From NCBI RefSeq assembly GCF_002709775.1, contig NZ_PAQR01000002.1, positions 62,001 to 126,000 of the forward strand: DNA of 64,000 nucleotides, read 5' to 3'. The notes under the pieces are model-generated. The model was not told where the DNA came from. It saw nothing but the letters and a program-made list of their open reading frames with translations, and made no database searches. A program made the position numbers and the translations under genes. The first letter of the stretch is position 1. The number at the start of each line of letters is the position of its first letter. This document shows, piece after piece, positions 8,561 through 17,446 of this stretch. The DNA is from Thalassospira sp. Its GTDB lineage: Bacteria; Pseudomonadota; Alphaproteobacteria; Rhodospirillales; Thalassospiraceae.

Positions 8561-9810
8561 ATGAACAATCCCCGATCAAGGGCCGCATTACGGTGATTGG
8601 CATTGGTGAGGATGGCTATGACGGCCTTTCCCCACTTGCCCACCAAATCCTTGAAAAAGCCAGCGTCATCTTTGGTGGCAAACGCCATATTGCCATGCTG
8701 CCGGGCAGCAACATCGCCACCCAGAACAAATGGATCACACCGTTTGAAGCCAACCTGCCCCTGATCGAGGATTGTCTTGATCAGAACCCTGTGGTGTTGG
8801 CCAGTGGTGATCCAATGTATTTCGGCGTTGGCAATACATTGATCAACTATTTCGGGCCGGAACCGGTTTACGCCATCCCGGCGCCGTCAAGTATTTCACT
8901 GGCGGCATCGCGCCTTGGCTGGCCGCTTGCCGATTGTGATGTCATTACCCTGCATGGCCGCGACCCCGAAAGCCTGCGCAGCCATCTGCGCCCGCACGGC
9001 AAACTGATTGCACTGAGTGCTGATGGATCGACGCCGGCTCTGGTGGCCGTCATGCTGTGTGAGGCTGGCTTTGATCAGAGCCGCATGTCGGTTTGCGAAC
9101 GCCTTGGTGGCCCGGAAGAACGCATTACCACCCAGACCGCACAAACCTGGCAGGCGCGGGCAACATCGATGCCCGACATCAAGCCGATTGATCCGCTCAA
9201 TCTGATCATGATTGATCTCGAGGCCGGCCCCAACGCCAAACCGCTGCCCAAGGGTCCCGGTCTTCCTGATGATGCCTTTATCCATGATGGCATGATCACG
9301 AAATCGGAAATCCGTGCGCAGACTTTATCTTCTCTCGCCCCGTTTGAGGGTGGCGTGCTTTGGGATCTGGGCGCTGGATGTGGCTCCATCTCGATTGAGT
9401 GGAAGCGCATGGGGGGTCTGGCAGTTGCGATCGAGCGGGACGCAGAACGCTGTGCACTCATCAAAAAGAACGCCATTCGCCTTGGCGTGCCAAGCCTGGC
9501 GGTCGAGCAGAAATCAATTGAAGAGGCATTGGCCTTTACCGATCGCCTGCCCAAGCCCGATGCCATTTTCATCGGCGGGGGAATCACCATTGATGGCCTG
9601 CTTGATACCTGTTGGGACCTGCTGCCAATCCATGGACGGCTGGTGGCCAATACGGTGACGCTCGAAGGCGAAGAACAATTATTACGGTTTTACAATAAAA
9701 ATGGTGGCAGCCTGACGCGCCTGTCGGTTTCCCGGCTGGTGCCGCGCGGCGGTTTCAAGGGATGGAGCAATCTGGCCCCGGTCACCCATTACCTCGGAGT
9801 AAAAGCATGA
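8557..9810 (+). CDS. cobL: Precorrin-6Y (C5,C15)-methyltransferase, decarboxylating (CbiE-CbiT fusion)
   Basis: The 417-residue protein fuses two methyltransferases. The N-terminal CbiE-type half (about 1-200) has ITVIGIGEDGYDGLS and a VLASGDPMYFGVG active-site loop. The C-terminal CbiT-type half (about 235-417) has MITKSEIRA and the SAM-binding WDLGAGCGSISIEW. CobL methylates C5 and C15 and removes the acetate carboxyl at C12. It overlaps cobH and cobI by 4 bp at either end, so it sits inside a translationally coupled operon. Confidence 0.95.
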   Translation: MNEQSPIKGRITVIGIGEDGYDGLSPLAHQILEKASVIFGGKRHIAMLPGSNIATQNKWITPFEANLPLIEDCLDQNPVVLASGDPMYFGVGNTLINYFGPEPVYAIPAPSSISLAASRLGWPLADCDVITLHGRDPESLRSHLRPHGKLIALSADGSTPALVAVMLCEAGFDQSRMSVCERLGGPEERITTQTAQTWQARATSMPDIKPIDPLNLIMIDLEAGPNAKPLPKGPGLPDDAFIHDGMITKSEIRAQTLSSLAPFEGGVLWDLGAGCGSISIEWKRMGGLAVAIERDAERCALIKKNAIRLGVPSLAVEQKSIEEALAFTDRLPKPDAIFIGGGITIDGLLDTCWDLLPIHGRLVANTVTLEGEEQLLRFYNKNGGSLTRLSVSRLVPRGGFKGWSNLAPVTHYLGVKA

Positions 9811-10544
9811 GCAGTGCGGAACGTCCCGCAAGGCCCCTTCCGGTGGCCGGAACGGCCTATGGGCTTGGCATCGGACCGGGCGAGCCGGATCTGATCACGC
9901 TTAAGGCCTATAACGTCCTGCAAAAGGCCGATGTGATTGCCTATCCAGCCCTTGAGGACGGTGTCAGTCTGGCGCGTCAGATCGTTGATCCACACATCCC
10001 CGACGGCCGGATTGAAATCGCCATTCGCATTGAAATGGGCAAGCCCGCTGATCCGGTCTATGACGCAGCCGCACTTGAAATCGGCAAGCATCTGGCAGAT
10101 GGCAAAACCGTTGCTGTTCTGTGTGAAGGAGATCCGTTCTTCTATGGCAGCTTCATGTATCTGTTTGGCCGTCTGGCAGAGGCCGGTTATCCGGTCAAAA
10201 CCGTTCCGGGTGTCAGCTCCATGATGGCCTGTGCCGCCCAGCTTGGCGCACCGCTTGCCGCCAAGAACGATGTCTTGCAAGTCATTCCCGGCCCGCTTGA
10301 TGCCGACCGCCTGCGCGAACAGCTCGCCAAAACCGATGCCGCTGCGATCATTAAACTGGGTCGTCACTTTGCCAAGGTTCGTGCCGTGATTGATGAACTC
10401 GGCCTGACGGATCGGGCGCGCTATATCGAACGCGCAACGCTTGAGACCCAGAAAATGGTGCCGCTTGGCGATTTGCCAGACGATGCCAAGGCCCCGTACT
10501 TTTCCATGATCCTGATCCACCGTCGCGGAGACGCATGGCGATGA
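9807..10544 (+). CDS. cobI: Precorrin-2 / cobalt-precorrin-2 C20-methyltransferase
   Basis: The start at 9807 gives 245 residues and an ATGA overlap with the stop of cobL. A GGAG lies nine bases before it. The protein has YGLGIGPGEPDLITLKA at the N-terminus and VLCEGDPFFYGSFMY near residue 105, the SAM uroporphyrin methyltransferase family features of CobI/CbiL. It adds the C20 methyl group at an early step of corrin ring assembly. A longer in-frame extension upstream overlaps cobL heavily and is not used. Confidence 0.94.
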   Translation: MSSAERPARPLPVAGTAYGLGIGPGEPDLITLKAYNVLQKADVIAYPALEDGVSLARQIVDPHIPDGRIEIAIRIEMGKPADPVYDAAALEIGKHLADGKTVAVLCEGDPFFYGSFMYLFGRLAEAGYPVKTVPGVSSMMACAAQLGAPLAAKNDVLQVIPGPLDADRLREQLAKTDAAAIIKLGRHFAKVRAVIDELGLTDRARYIERATLETQKMVPLGDLPDDAKAPYFSMILIHRRGDAWR

Positions 10545-12490
10545 CCGCCCAGAACAATAACAACAATCCGGCACTGCCGACCGATCCGATTGCCCCGATT
10601 GCGGTGATCTGCCTGACCCAGCGCGCTCTTCCGACCGCGCGCAAGATTGCATCAAACCTGCAAGGTGCGACCGTGCATGGCCTGCGCACCCGGGTTTCGA
10701 CAAGCGATGTCGATATCGCCTTTGACGATACCATTGCGCATCTGCAACAAACCTTTTCGACCGGGCATGTCATCATTGGCGTCTGCGCATCGGGCATCCT
10801 GATCCGCGCCCTTGCCCCGTTGCTGAGTGGCAAGTGGCAGGACGCCGCGGTTATTGCCGTTGATGAAGCCGGTGATACCTTCATCCCGCTTCTGGGTGGG
10901 CATCACGGCGGCAACCGTTTGGCGCGCGATCTGGCTGATCGACTGGGCGGCTTTGCCGCCATCACCACGCCGGGCGATGCAATGCTTGGTCTTGCCCTTG
11001 ATGAACCGCCAGCCGGTTGGAAACTGGGCACCCCCGAAACCGTCAAACCGGCAACGGCAGCACTTCTGGCGGGGGCATCCGCAAGGCTCGAGATCGAGGC
11101 CGGATCGGCCGCATGGCTGACCAACAGCGCGATTGCCCAATCTGATGACGGCAGGGTCGTAATCACCGCCACCGCACGCGCAACCGATCAGTCGGATGCC
11201 GAAGAAAACGGACCGGAGACCGCGATCACCTATCATCCGCCGGTTCTGGCACTGGGTGTTGGCTGCGAACGCGGCTGCCCGGTCGATGATCTTTATGATC
11301 TGGTGATGGAAACACTGGCCGGACAATGTCTGAGCCCCAAGGCGATTGCCTGTGTGAGCTCGATTGATCTGAAGGCCGATGAAGCTTGCGTCCATGAACT
11401 GGCAAGCCGTCTTGGTGTACCGGCACGATTCTTTGATGCCAAAACCCTTGAGGCAGAGGCAGACCGACTTGTCACCCCGTCTGACGTCGTCTTTGCCGAA
11501 ACCGGCTGCCACGGCGTTGCCGAGGGAGCTGCACTGGCAACTGTCGGTGCCAAGGGCAAGCTGATCGTGCCCAAGCACAAGACCAAGAAATCCACCTGTG
11601 CCGTTGCCCTGTCCCAGGATGACATCATCCCGGAGAACGTCGGAACCGCGCAGGGCCGACTTTCGATTGTTGGCATCGGACCGGGTCAGATCGGTTGGCG
11701 CAGCCCGGAGGCCACCGCATTGATCGGACGTGCCACCGACATTGTCGGCTATCAGATGTATCTTGATCTTCTGGGCCCGCTGATCGATGGCAAGGATTGC
11801 CATCATTCAGATCTTGGCGCCGAAGAAGCCCGTGCCCGTCATGCGCTGGAACTGGCTGCTACCGGCAAGGATGTCGCCCTGATCGGATCGGGGGATGCAG
11901 GCATCTATGCGCTTGCCACCCTGGTGTTTGAATTGCTTGATCGCGAAGATCGCGCCGACTGGAACCGGGTCGCGGTGCAGGTGTCACCGGGCATTTCCGC
12001 CCTGCAGGCGGCGGCATCGCGGATCGGTGCGCCGCTGGGTCATGATTTCTGCGCGATTTCGCTGTCAGACCTTTTGACCCCGCGCGAGGATATCCTGCGC
12101 CGCCTGAAAGCCGCAGCCGAGGGCGATTTCGTGATTGCGTTTTATAACCCGGTATCCAAGCGCCGCCGCGACTTGCTAGCGAAAGCGCGTGATATCCTGC
12201 TTGAACACCGCCAGGATGATACCCCTGTGGTTCTTGGCCGGCAGCTTGGCCGCCCGGATGAGGAAATCACGGTCGTTCCGCTTTCGAAACTAGAAGTCGA
12301 CATGGTCGACATGCTGACCACCGTGCTGGTCGGGTCCAGCAACAGCCGCCACATCACACGCGGCGAAAACGAATGGGTCTATACCCCGCGCGGCTATGCC
12401 AAAAAGGGCCCGGACGCCGCCAAGGCACCGGTCCTGAGCACATCTGCGCACAGCACTTCCGACACCCCAAAAAACGACAAGGCAGACTAA
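10535..12490 (+). CDS. CbiG-CobJ fusion: cobalt-precorrin-5A hydrolase and precorrin-3B C17-methyltransferase
   Basis: The 651-residue protein has an N-terminal CbiG part (about 1-375), recognisable from VIIGVCASGILIRALAPLL, the FIPLLGGHHGGNRLA loop and a C-terminal CbiG domain with LALGVGCERGCP. From about residue 380 it is a CobJ/CbiH methyltransferase with LSIVGIGPGQIGWRSPEA, GSGDAGIYA and IAFYNPVSKRR. CbiG opens the delta-lactone of cobalt-precorrin-5A and CobJ contracts the ring while methylating C17, so one polypeptide carries two ring-contraction steps. Two starts are possible, ATG 10535 and ATG 10541. The latter makes an ATGA overlap with cobI. A low-complexity asparagine run follows the start. 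Confidence 0.93.
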   Translation: MAMTAQNNNNNPALPTDPIAPIAVICLTQRALPTARKIASNLQGATVHGLRTRVSTSDVDIAFDDTIAHLQQTFSTGHVIIGVCASGILIRALAPLLSGKWQDAAVIAVDEAGDTFIPLLGGHHGGNRLARDLADRLGGFAAITTPGDAMLGLALDEPPAGWKLGTPETVKPATAALLAGASARLEIEAGSAAWLTNSAIAQSDDGRVVITATARATDQSDAEENGPETAITYHPPVLALGVGCERGCPVDDLYDLVMETLAGQCLSPKAIACVSSIDLKADEACVHELASRLGVPARFFDAKTLEAEADRLVTPSDVVFAETGCHGVAEGAALATVGAKGKLIVPKHKTKKSTCAVALSQDDIIPENVGTAQGRLSIVGIGPGQIGWRSPEATALIGRATDIVGYQMYLDLLGPLIDGKDCHHSDLGAEEARARHALELAATGKDVALIGSGDAGIYALATLVFELLDREDRADWNRVAVQVSPGISALQAAASRIGAPLGHDFCAISLSDLLTPREDILRRLKAAAEGDFVIAFYNPVSKRRRDLLAKARDILLEHRQDDTPVVLGRQLGRPDEEITVVPLSKLEVDMVDMLTTVLVGSSNSRHITRGENEWVYTPRGYAKKGPDAAKAPVLSTSAHSTSDTPKNDKAD

Positions 12491-13251
12491 TGACTGTTCA
12501 TTTTATTGGCGCCGGCCCCGGTGCCCCGGACCTGATCACTGTGCGTGGCTTGCGTCTGATCGAAAAATGCCCGGTCTGTCTTTATGCCGGGTCACTGGTG
12601 CCTGAAGAAATCGTCACGGCTGCCCCCGATGGCGCACATGTGGTCGATACAGCCCCCATGAACCTTGATGAAATCATAGCCGAGATCGAGGCTGCCCACG
12701 CCAAGGGTCAGGATGTCGCGCGCGTACATTCCGGGGATCCATCGATTTATGGCGCCATTGCCGAACAGATCCGCCGTCTGGATGATCTGGGCATACCCTA
12801 TGACATCACGCCGGGCGTTTCGGCCTATGCCGCGACGGCCGCTGAAATCGGTGCGGAATTGACCCTGCCAGATATTTCGCAAACAGTGATCCTGACGCGG
12901 ACCGCCATGCGGTCATCGAGCATGCCCGATGGTGAAAGCCTCAAGGAACTTGGCAAATCACGTGCGACGCTGGCGGTGCATCTGTCGATCAACAACCTTG
13001 CCAATGTCGTGCGCGACCTGACGCCGCATTACGGTGAGGACTGCCCGGTTGTGATTGCCTATCGCGCGACCTGGCCCGATCAGAAATACATTTTCGGCAC
13101 CCTTGGCGATATCCGCGCAAAGGTCAAAGGAAGCGGCATCACGCGGACCGCACTGATCATGGTGGGCGAAGTTTTCGGTCGGAAAGATTTTACCGACTCT
13201 AGATTATATGCCGCTGATCACACCCATGTTCTACGCCCGGCAAAAGCCTGA
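12490..13251 (+). CDS. cobM: Precorrin-4 / cobalt-precorrin-4 C11-methyltransferase
   Basis: Start ATG 12490 shares its A with the TAA of the preceding gene (TAATG), giving 253 residues. The protein begins with VHFIGAGPGAPDLITVRG and has VARVHSGDPSIYGA near residue 80 and a C-terminal ITRTALIMVG strand, all typical of CobM/CbiF. It methylates C11 of precorrin-4 or its cobalt form. It is the last gene of the B12 operon and is followed by a strong terminator. CobK/CbiJ, CbiD, CobB and CobQ homologues are not in this window. Confidence 0.95.
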   Translation: MTVHFIGAGPGAPDLITVRGLRLIEKCPVCLYAGSLVPEEIVTAAPDGAHVVDTAPMNLDEIIAEIEAAHAKGQDVARVHSGDPSIYGAIAEQIRRLDDLGIPYDITPGVSAYAATAAEIGAELTLPDISQTVILTRTAMRSSSMPDGESLKELGKSRATLAVHLSINNLANVVRDLTPHYGEDCPVVIAYRATWPDQKYIFGTLGDIRAKVKGSGITRTALIMVGEVFGRKDFTDSRLYAADHTHVLRPAKA

Positions 13252-13257
13252 TTGAGG

Positions 13258-13286
13258 CGGGCGGATGTGAAGTCCGCCCGTTTTTT
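13258..13286 (+). terminator. Rho-independent terminator of the cobalamin operon
   Basis: A perfect 8-bp stem CGGGCGGA/TCCGCCCG (13258-13265 with 13273-13280) is followed by six T residues at 13281-13286, seven bases after the cobM stop. Confidence 0.9.
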
Positions 13287-13425
13287 GTACAAACCATCTG
13301 ATCACCGAGTTTATTTTTTCATCAGATCAGTAGTTTGCTGAAAAATCTGTCATTTCAACCGTGAACATCCTTGACCGTCCCCTGCCTGCCGCCCTTTAAT
13401 CAAAGGGTAATAAAGGGGAGTATGC

Positions 13426-14829
13426 ATGTTCAACGAGATGAGTGTTGACGACCAAATTCGCGAACCTTATCGCGCCTTGGTTGACTGGATGGAAGCAAGC
13501 GGCCCCGAGGTTCTCGAACAAAAGCGCCTTGAAGCCGAAACCCTGTTCCGCAAGATCGGCATCACCTTTGCCGTCTATGGCGAGGGCGGGGATCCCGAAC
13601 GGCTTATTCCCTTTGATCTGATTCCACGCATCTTCACGTCCCAGGAATGGCGCAAGCTTGACCGTGGCGTCAAACAGCGCGCCCGGGCGCTGAATGCGTT
13701 TCTTTATGACGTCTACCACAATGCCGAAATCATCAAGGCCGGCATCATTCCGGCGGATCTGGTGTTTCGTAACGAGGCGTTCGAGCCAGCCGTAATCGGC
13801 ATTGATCCACCGCGCAATGTCTATAGCCATATTGTCGGTGTCGATATCGTGCGCACCGGCCCCGAAGATTTTTATGTTCTCGAAGATAACTGCCGCACGC
13901 CGTCTGGCGTGTCCTATATGCTTGAGAACCGCGAAATCATGATGCGCATGTTCCCTGATCTGTTCAAAAGCCTTCGGATCGAGCCGGTCGAAAGCTATCC
14001 GGACATGCTTTTGAAAACCCTTAAAAGCATCGCACCGCGCAAATGCGACCGTGATCCCAACATTGTCGTCCTGACCCCGGGAGCGATGAACAGTGCCTAT
14101 TATGAACATTCCTTCCTTGCCGATCAGATGGGGGTTGAGCTGGTCGAAGGGCAGGACCTGTTTGTGCATGAAGACCGGGTCTATATGCGCACCACGCGCG
14201 GTCCGGCCCGGGTTGATGTTATCTATCGCCGCATTGATGATGCCTATATCGATCCGCTCTGTTTCAAACCTGACTCGGTTCTTGGCATTCCCGGCCTGAT
14301 GAATGTGTATCGCTCGGGCGGGGTGGCGATCTGTTCTGCACCGGGGGCCGGTGTTGCCGACGACAAGGCGGTTTATACCTATGTGCCTGATATGATTCGC
14401 TTCTATCTGGGCCAAGAGCCGATCCTCAATAACGTTCCGACCTGGAAATGCGGCAAGCCCGATGATCTGAAATACGTGCTTGAACACCTGGGTGAACTGG
14501 TGGTCAAGGAAGTCCACGGGTCAGGTGGCTATGGCATGCTGGTCGGGCCGGCATCGACCAAGGAAGAACAGGCGGCCTACGCCAAACGGATCGAAGCCGA
14601 TCCCGGTGATTTCATCGCCCAGCCGACCCTGTCGCTGTCGGCCTGCCCGACATTTGTTGAAAGCGGTGTCGCACCCCGCCATGTCGATTTCAGGCCATTC
14701 TGCCTTGTTGGCGATGATGTGCGCCTGACACCGGGTGGTTTGACCCGTGTTGCTTTGCGCGAAGGGTCGCTTGTCGTGAACTCGTCGCAGGGCGGCGGGG
14801 TCAAGGACACCTGGATCATGAGCGATTAA
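13426..14829 (+). CDS. Circularly permuted ATP-grasp protein (DUF404/DUF407)
   Basis: The 467-residue protein is a circularly permuted type 2 ATP-grasp, recognisable from GVSYMLENREIMMRMFPDL, IVVLTPGAMNSAYYEHSFLA, LVEGQDLFVHEDRVYMRT and KEVHGSGGYGMLVGP. Such proteins are predicted ATP-dependent ligases that form peptide-like amide bonds, but their substrate is unknown. It opens a four-gene operon with an alpha-E protein, a transglutaminase-like protein and Anbu, a combination repeatedly found together in bacteria. An AAGGGGAG ribosome site lies just before the ATG. Confidence 0.93.
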   Translation: MFNEMSVDDQIREPYRALVDWMEASGPEVLEQKRLEAETLFRKIGITFAVYGEGGDPERLIPFDLIPRIFTSQEWRKLDRGVKQRARALNAFLYDVYHNAEIIKAGIIPADLVFRNEAFEPAVIGIDPPRNVYSHIVGVDIVRTGPEDFYVLEDNCRTPSGVSYMLENREIMMRMFPDLFKSLRIEPVESYPDMLLKTLKSIAPRKCDRDPNIVVLTPGAMNSAYYEHSFLADQMGVELVEGQDLFVHEDRVYMRTTRGPARVDVIYRRIDDAYIDPLCFKPDSVLGIPGLMNVYRSGGVAICSAPGAGVADDKAVYTYVPDMIRFYLGQEPILNNVPTWKCGKPDDLKYVLEHLGELVVKEVHGSGGYGMLVGPASTKEEQAAYAKRIEADPGDFIAQPTLSLSACPTFVESGVAPRHVDFRPFCLVGDDVRLTPGGLTRVALREGSLVVNSSQGGGVKDTWIMSD

Positions 14830-14846
14830 AAGGAAAGGGTTGAGAG

Positions 14847-15794
14847 ATGCTTAGTCGTACCGCAGACAACCTTTTCTGGCTGTCGAGATATGTTGAACGG
14901 GCCGAAAACATGGCCCGCCTGATGGAGATGGGCTATCGCATGGCGCTGATGCCTGCGGCCGCCACTGGCAACCGGTCGGAATGGGAATCGGTTCTGTCAG
15001 CATCGGGTTGCGCAGCGGGATATGATCCCGATGCCCCGTTGCGCCAGGAAGAGGTCGCCAATTTCCTGATCTTTAACCGTGATAACCCGTCATCGATCAT
15101 CAATTGCTTTGAATATGCGCGCGCCAATGCACGCGCCATGCGCACCGCCATCACCGCCGAAATGTGGGAAGCATTGAACAATGCCCTGATGGAGCTTCGC
15201 CGTCCGTCGATGCACAATCTGGCCAAGAATGAACTGCCGGAATTCATCGATTGGGTCAAAAAACAGGGCGCGCTGTTCCGTGGTGCCACGGATTCCACCA
15301 TTTTGCGCAATGACGGCTATGACTTCATCCGTCTGGGCACCTTTATCGAGCGGGCCGATAACACCGCCCGACTGCTTGACGTCAAATATTACGTTCTGCT
15401 GCCGGAAACCAGCATGGTTGGCGATGGTGTCGATAACTATCAATGGACCACAGTTCTGCGCGCGGCGTCATCATTGCGAGCGTTCCACTGGGTCTATCGT
15501 GATGATTATTCACCGCACCGGATTGCGCATTTCCTGATCCTTAATCCGTTCAGCCCACGGTCCCTTGCCCATTGCGCTGAACAGATTACCCAGCATCTTG
15601 AACGGCTGGCCCGCCATTATGGCCAGCGCCATAGCGTGCACCGCCAGGCGGTCGAGATGTATTCCCTGCTGACGCAAAGCGACATGGACGAGATCTTCTC
15701 GACCGGGCTGCATGAATTCCTGAACGATTTCCAAGGCCGCAACCGTATCCTGTCGCTGGCGATTGCTGACGCCTATCATTTCGGGGGGCAGTAA
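14847..15794 (+). CDS. Alpha-E domain protein (DUF403)
   Basis: The 315-residue, largely alpha-helical protein starts with MLSRTADNLFWLSRYVERAEN, the hallmark of the alpha-E domain family, and later has FIRLGTFIERADNTARLLDVKYY. It is the usual partner of the permuted ATP-grasp protein, from which 17 bp separate it. The biochemical role is unknown. From the constant genomic pairing it is inferred to act with the ATP-grasp enzyme in making or attaching a peptide-like product. Confidence 0.92.
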   Translation: MLSRTADNLFWLSRYVERAENMARLMEMGYRMALMPAAATGNRSEWESVLSASGCAAGYDPDAPLRQEEVANFLIFNRDNPSSIINCFEYARANARAMRTAITAEMWEALNNALMELRRPSMHNLAKNELPEFIDWVKKQGALFRGATDSTILRNDGYDFIRLGTFIERADNTARLLDVKYYVLLPETSMVGDGVDNYQWTTVLRAASSLRAFHWVYRDDYSPHRIAHFLILNPFSPRSLAHCAEQITQHLERLARHYGQRHSVHRQAVEMYSLLTQSDMDEIFSTGLHEFLNDFQGRNRILSLAIADAYHFGGQ

Positions 15795-15795
15795 G

Positions 15796-16614
15796 ATGCG
15801 CTTGACCGTCGAACACAGAACCCACTATCGCTATGAAATGCCGGCCTATCACGCGGTGCAAAGTCTTAAGCTGACCCCGGCCGAGTTCGAAGGCCAGAAA
15901 ATCATCAACTGGTCGATCACGGCTGAGGGATGCTCCATCGGATCGGAATTCACCGACGGCAATGGCGATGTCATCAGCACGCTTACCTCAAACGGCCCTG
16001 TCGACGCGATTGAAATCGTCGTCACTGGCGAGGTCGAAACCACCGACACCGCCGGCGTTTTGCGCGGTCACAAGGAACGGGCCTTTCCCGACGTGTTCCT
16101 GCGCTCGACACCCATGACGAAATCCAGTGCCGCCATCCGCAAACTTGCCGAAAAAGTCGCCAAAAAGTCCAAGGACGGCACAAAACTTGATCTGGCACAT
16201 GCCCTTGCCGGTGCTGTGGCAGATGCCATTGAATATGCGCCTGGCACAACCCACGTCCATACTACGGCGGCGGATGCGTTGGCCGATGGCAAGGGTGTTT
16301 GTCAGGATCATGCCCATGTTCTGATCTCGGCTGCCCGCCATCTTGGCATTCCTGCCCGCTATGTATCGGGATATCTGTTTGCCGATCAGGATGGCAAACC
16401 GCATGAGGCATCCCATGCATGGGCGGAATTGCATTTGCCCGAATTCGGTTGGGTGGGGTTCGATCCGGCCAACAAGTGCTGCCCGACCGATTATTACATC
16501 CGGCTCGGCGCGGGGCTTGATGGCCAAGTCGCCACACCCGTTAGGGGCGTACATACTGGTGGCGCGAATGAAAATTTGGATGTAACAGTCGTCATTGCGC
16601 AGTCACAACAATAG
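15796..16614 (+). CDS. Transglutaminase-like cysteine peptidase family protein
   Basis: Starting at ATG 15796, one base after the preceding stop and after a G-rich ribosome site, the protein is 272 residues. It opens with a bacterial transglutaminase N-terminal domain (MRLTVEHRTHYRYEMPAYHA) and contains the catalytic triad context GKGVCQDHAHVLISAARHLG (Cys), then SHAWAELHLPEFGWVGFDP (His and Asp). Members act as cysteine peptidases or transamidases. In this operon it probably cleaves or transfers the peptide made by the ATP-grasp/alpha-E pair, which is inference. Confidence 0.93.
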   Translation: MRLTVEHRTHYRYEMPAYHAVQSLKLTPAEFEGQKIINWSITAEGCSIGSEFTDGNGDVISTLTSNGPVDAIEIVVTGEVETTDTAGVLRGHKERAFPDVFLRSTPMTKSSAAIRKLAEKVAKKSKDGTKLDLAHALAGAVADAIEYAPGTTHVHTTAADALADGKGVCQDHAHVLISAARHLGIPARYVSGYLFADQDGKPHEASHAWAELHLPEFGWVGFDPANKCCPTDYYIRLGAGLDGQVATPVRGVHTGGANENLDVTVVIAQSQQ

Positions 16615-16629
16615 TCGGACGACAAAAAG

Positions 16630-17379
16630 ATGACCTACTGTGTCGGGTTGATGCTGAACGAAGGGATGGTTTTCCTTTCGGACACGCGGACCAATGCGGG
16701 CCTTGATAACATTTCGCGCTATCGCAAGATGTTCACTTGGGAAGTGCCCGGTGAACGCGCGATTGTCGCACTTTCGGCTGGCAACCTTGCCATCACCCAG
16801 GCGGTGATGAGCACCCTGCACGAGGCCATCGACGATCCCGAAACCGAACCGGGCAACTGCATCCTGAGCGCACCAAGCATGTTCCGCGTAGCCGAACTGG
16901 TCGGCGAAGCCATGCAGAAGGTGCAACTGAAATACCATGATACGCTTGAGCAGCACCATGAAAGCAGTGCTGCCTCGATCATGATTGGTGGTCAGCGCAA
17001 GGGCGGCGATCAGCGCCTGTTTCTGATCTATGCCGCGGGCAACTTCATCGAAGCCACGTCCGACACCCCTTATCTTCAGATCGGCGAACACAAATACGGC
17101 AAACCGATCCTTGATCGCGTGATCACGCCAGACACCCCGATACAGGACGGGGTCAAGGCGGTGCTGCTGTCGATGGATTCAACGCTGCGCTCCAACCTAT
17201 CCGTCGGCATGCCGCTTGATCTGGCGGTGCTGCCAGATGATGCCTGCCAGTTTTCCGAAATCCGCCGGATCGAGGCCGAAGACAACGGTTTTCGCGCCCT
17301 GTCAGATGCCTGGTCAAACGCGCTCCGTGACGCCTTTGCCGATATGCCAGACGAGCATTGCGATATCGCCGCCGAATAA
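16630..17379 (+). CDS. Anbu proteasome-like peptidase
   Basis: The 249-residue protein belongs to the Anbu family of proteasome-type Ntn hydrolases. It starts MTYCVGLMLNEGMVFLSDTR, so removal of Met1 would leave Thr2 as the N-terminal nucleophile, and SDTRTNAG and ALSAGNLAITQ continue the beta-subunit pattern. Anbu proteins form ring or helical assemblies, and their substrates are unknown. It is the last gene of the ATP-grasp/alpha-E/transglutaminase operon, 15 bp after the transglutaminase. No HslV, Pup or ATPase ring partner is encoded nearby. Confidence 0.93.
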   Translation: MTYCVGLMLNEGMVFLSDTRTNAGLDNISRYRKMFTWEVPGERAIVALSAGNLAITQAVMSTLHEAIDDPETEPGNCILSAPSMFRVAELVGEAMQKVQLKYHDTLEQHHESSAASIMIGGQRKGGDQRLFLIYAAGNFIEATSDTPYLQIGEHKYGKPILDRVITPDTPIQDGVKAVLLSMDSTLRSNLSVGMPLDLAVLPDDACQFSEIRRIEAEDNGFRALSDAWSNALRDAFADMPDEHCDIAAE

Positions 17380-17400
17380 GCGTGATCAAAACAAGAAATC

Positions 17401-17430
17401 AAAGTCGGGCCATAATGGTCCGACTTTTTT
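17401..17430. terminator. Terminator between Anbu and the proton ATPase gene, possibly bidirectional
   Basis: The stem 17401-17412 with 17416-17427 contains one G-T pair and is followed on the plus strand by a run of six T. The A-rich left flank means it could also serve the convergent minus-strand gene ending at 17447. Confidence 0.85.
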
Positions 17431-17446
17431 CATGTCTGCGCCAATC

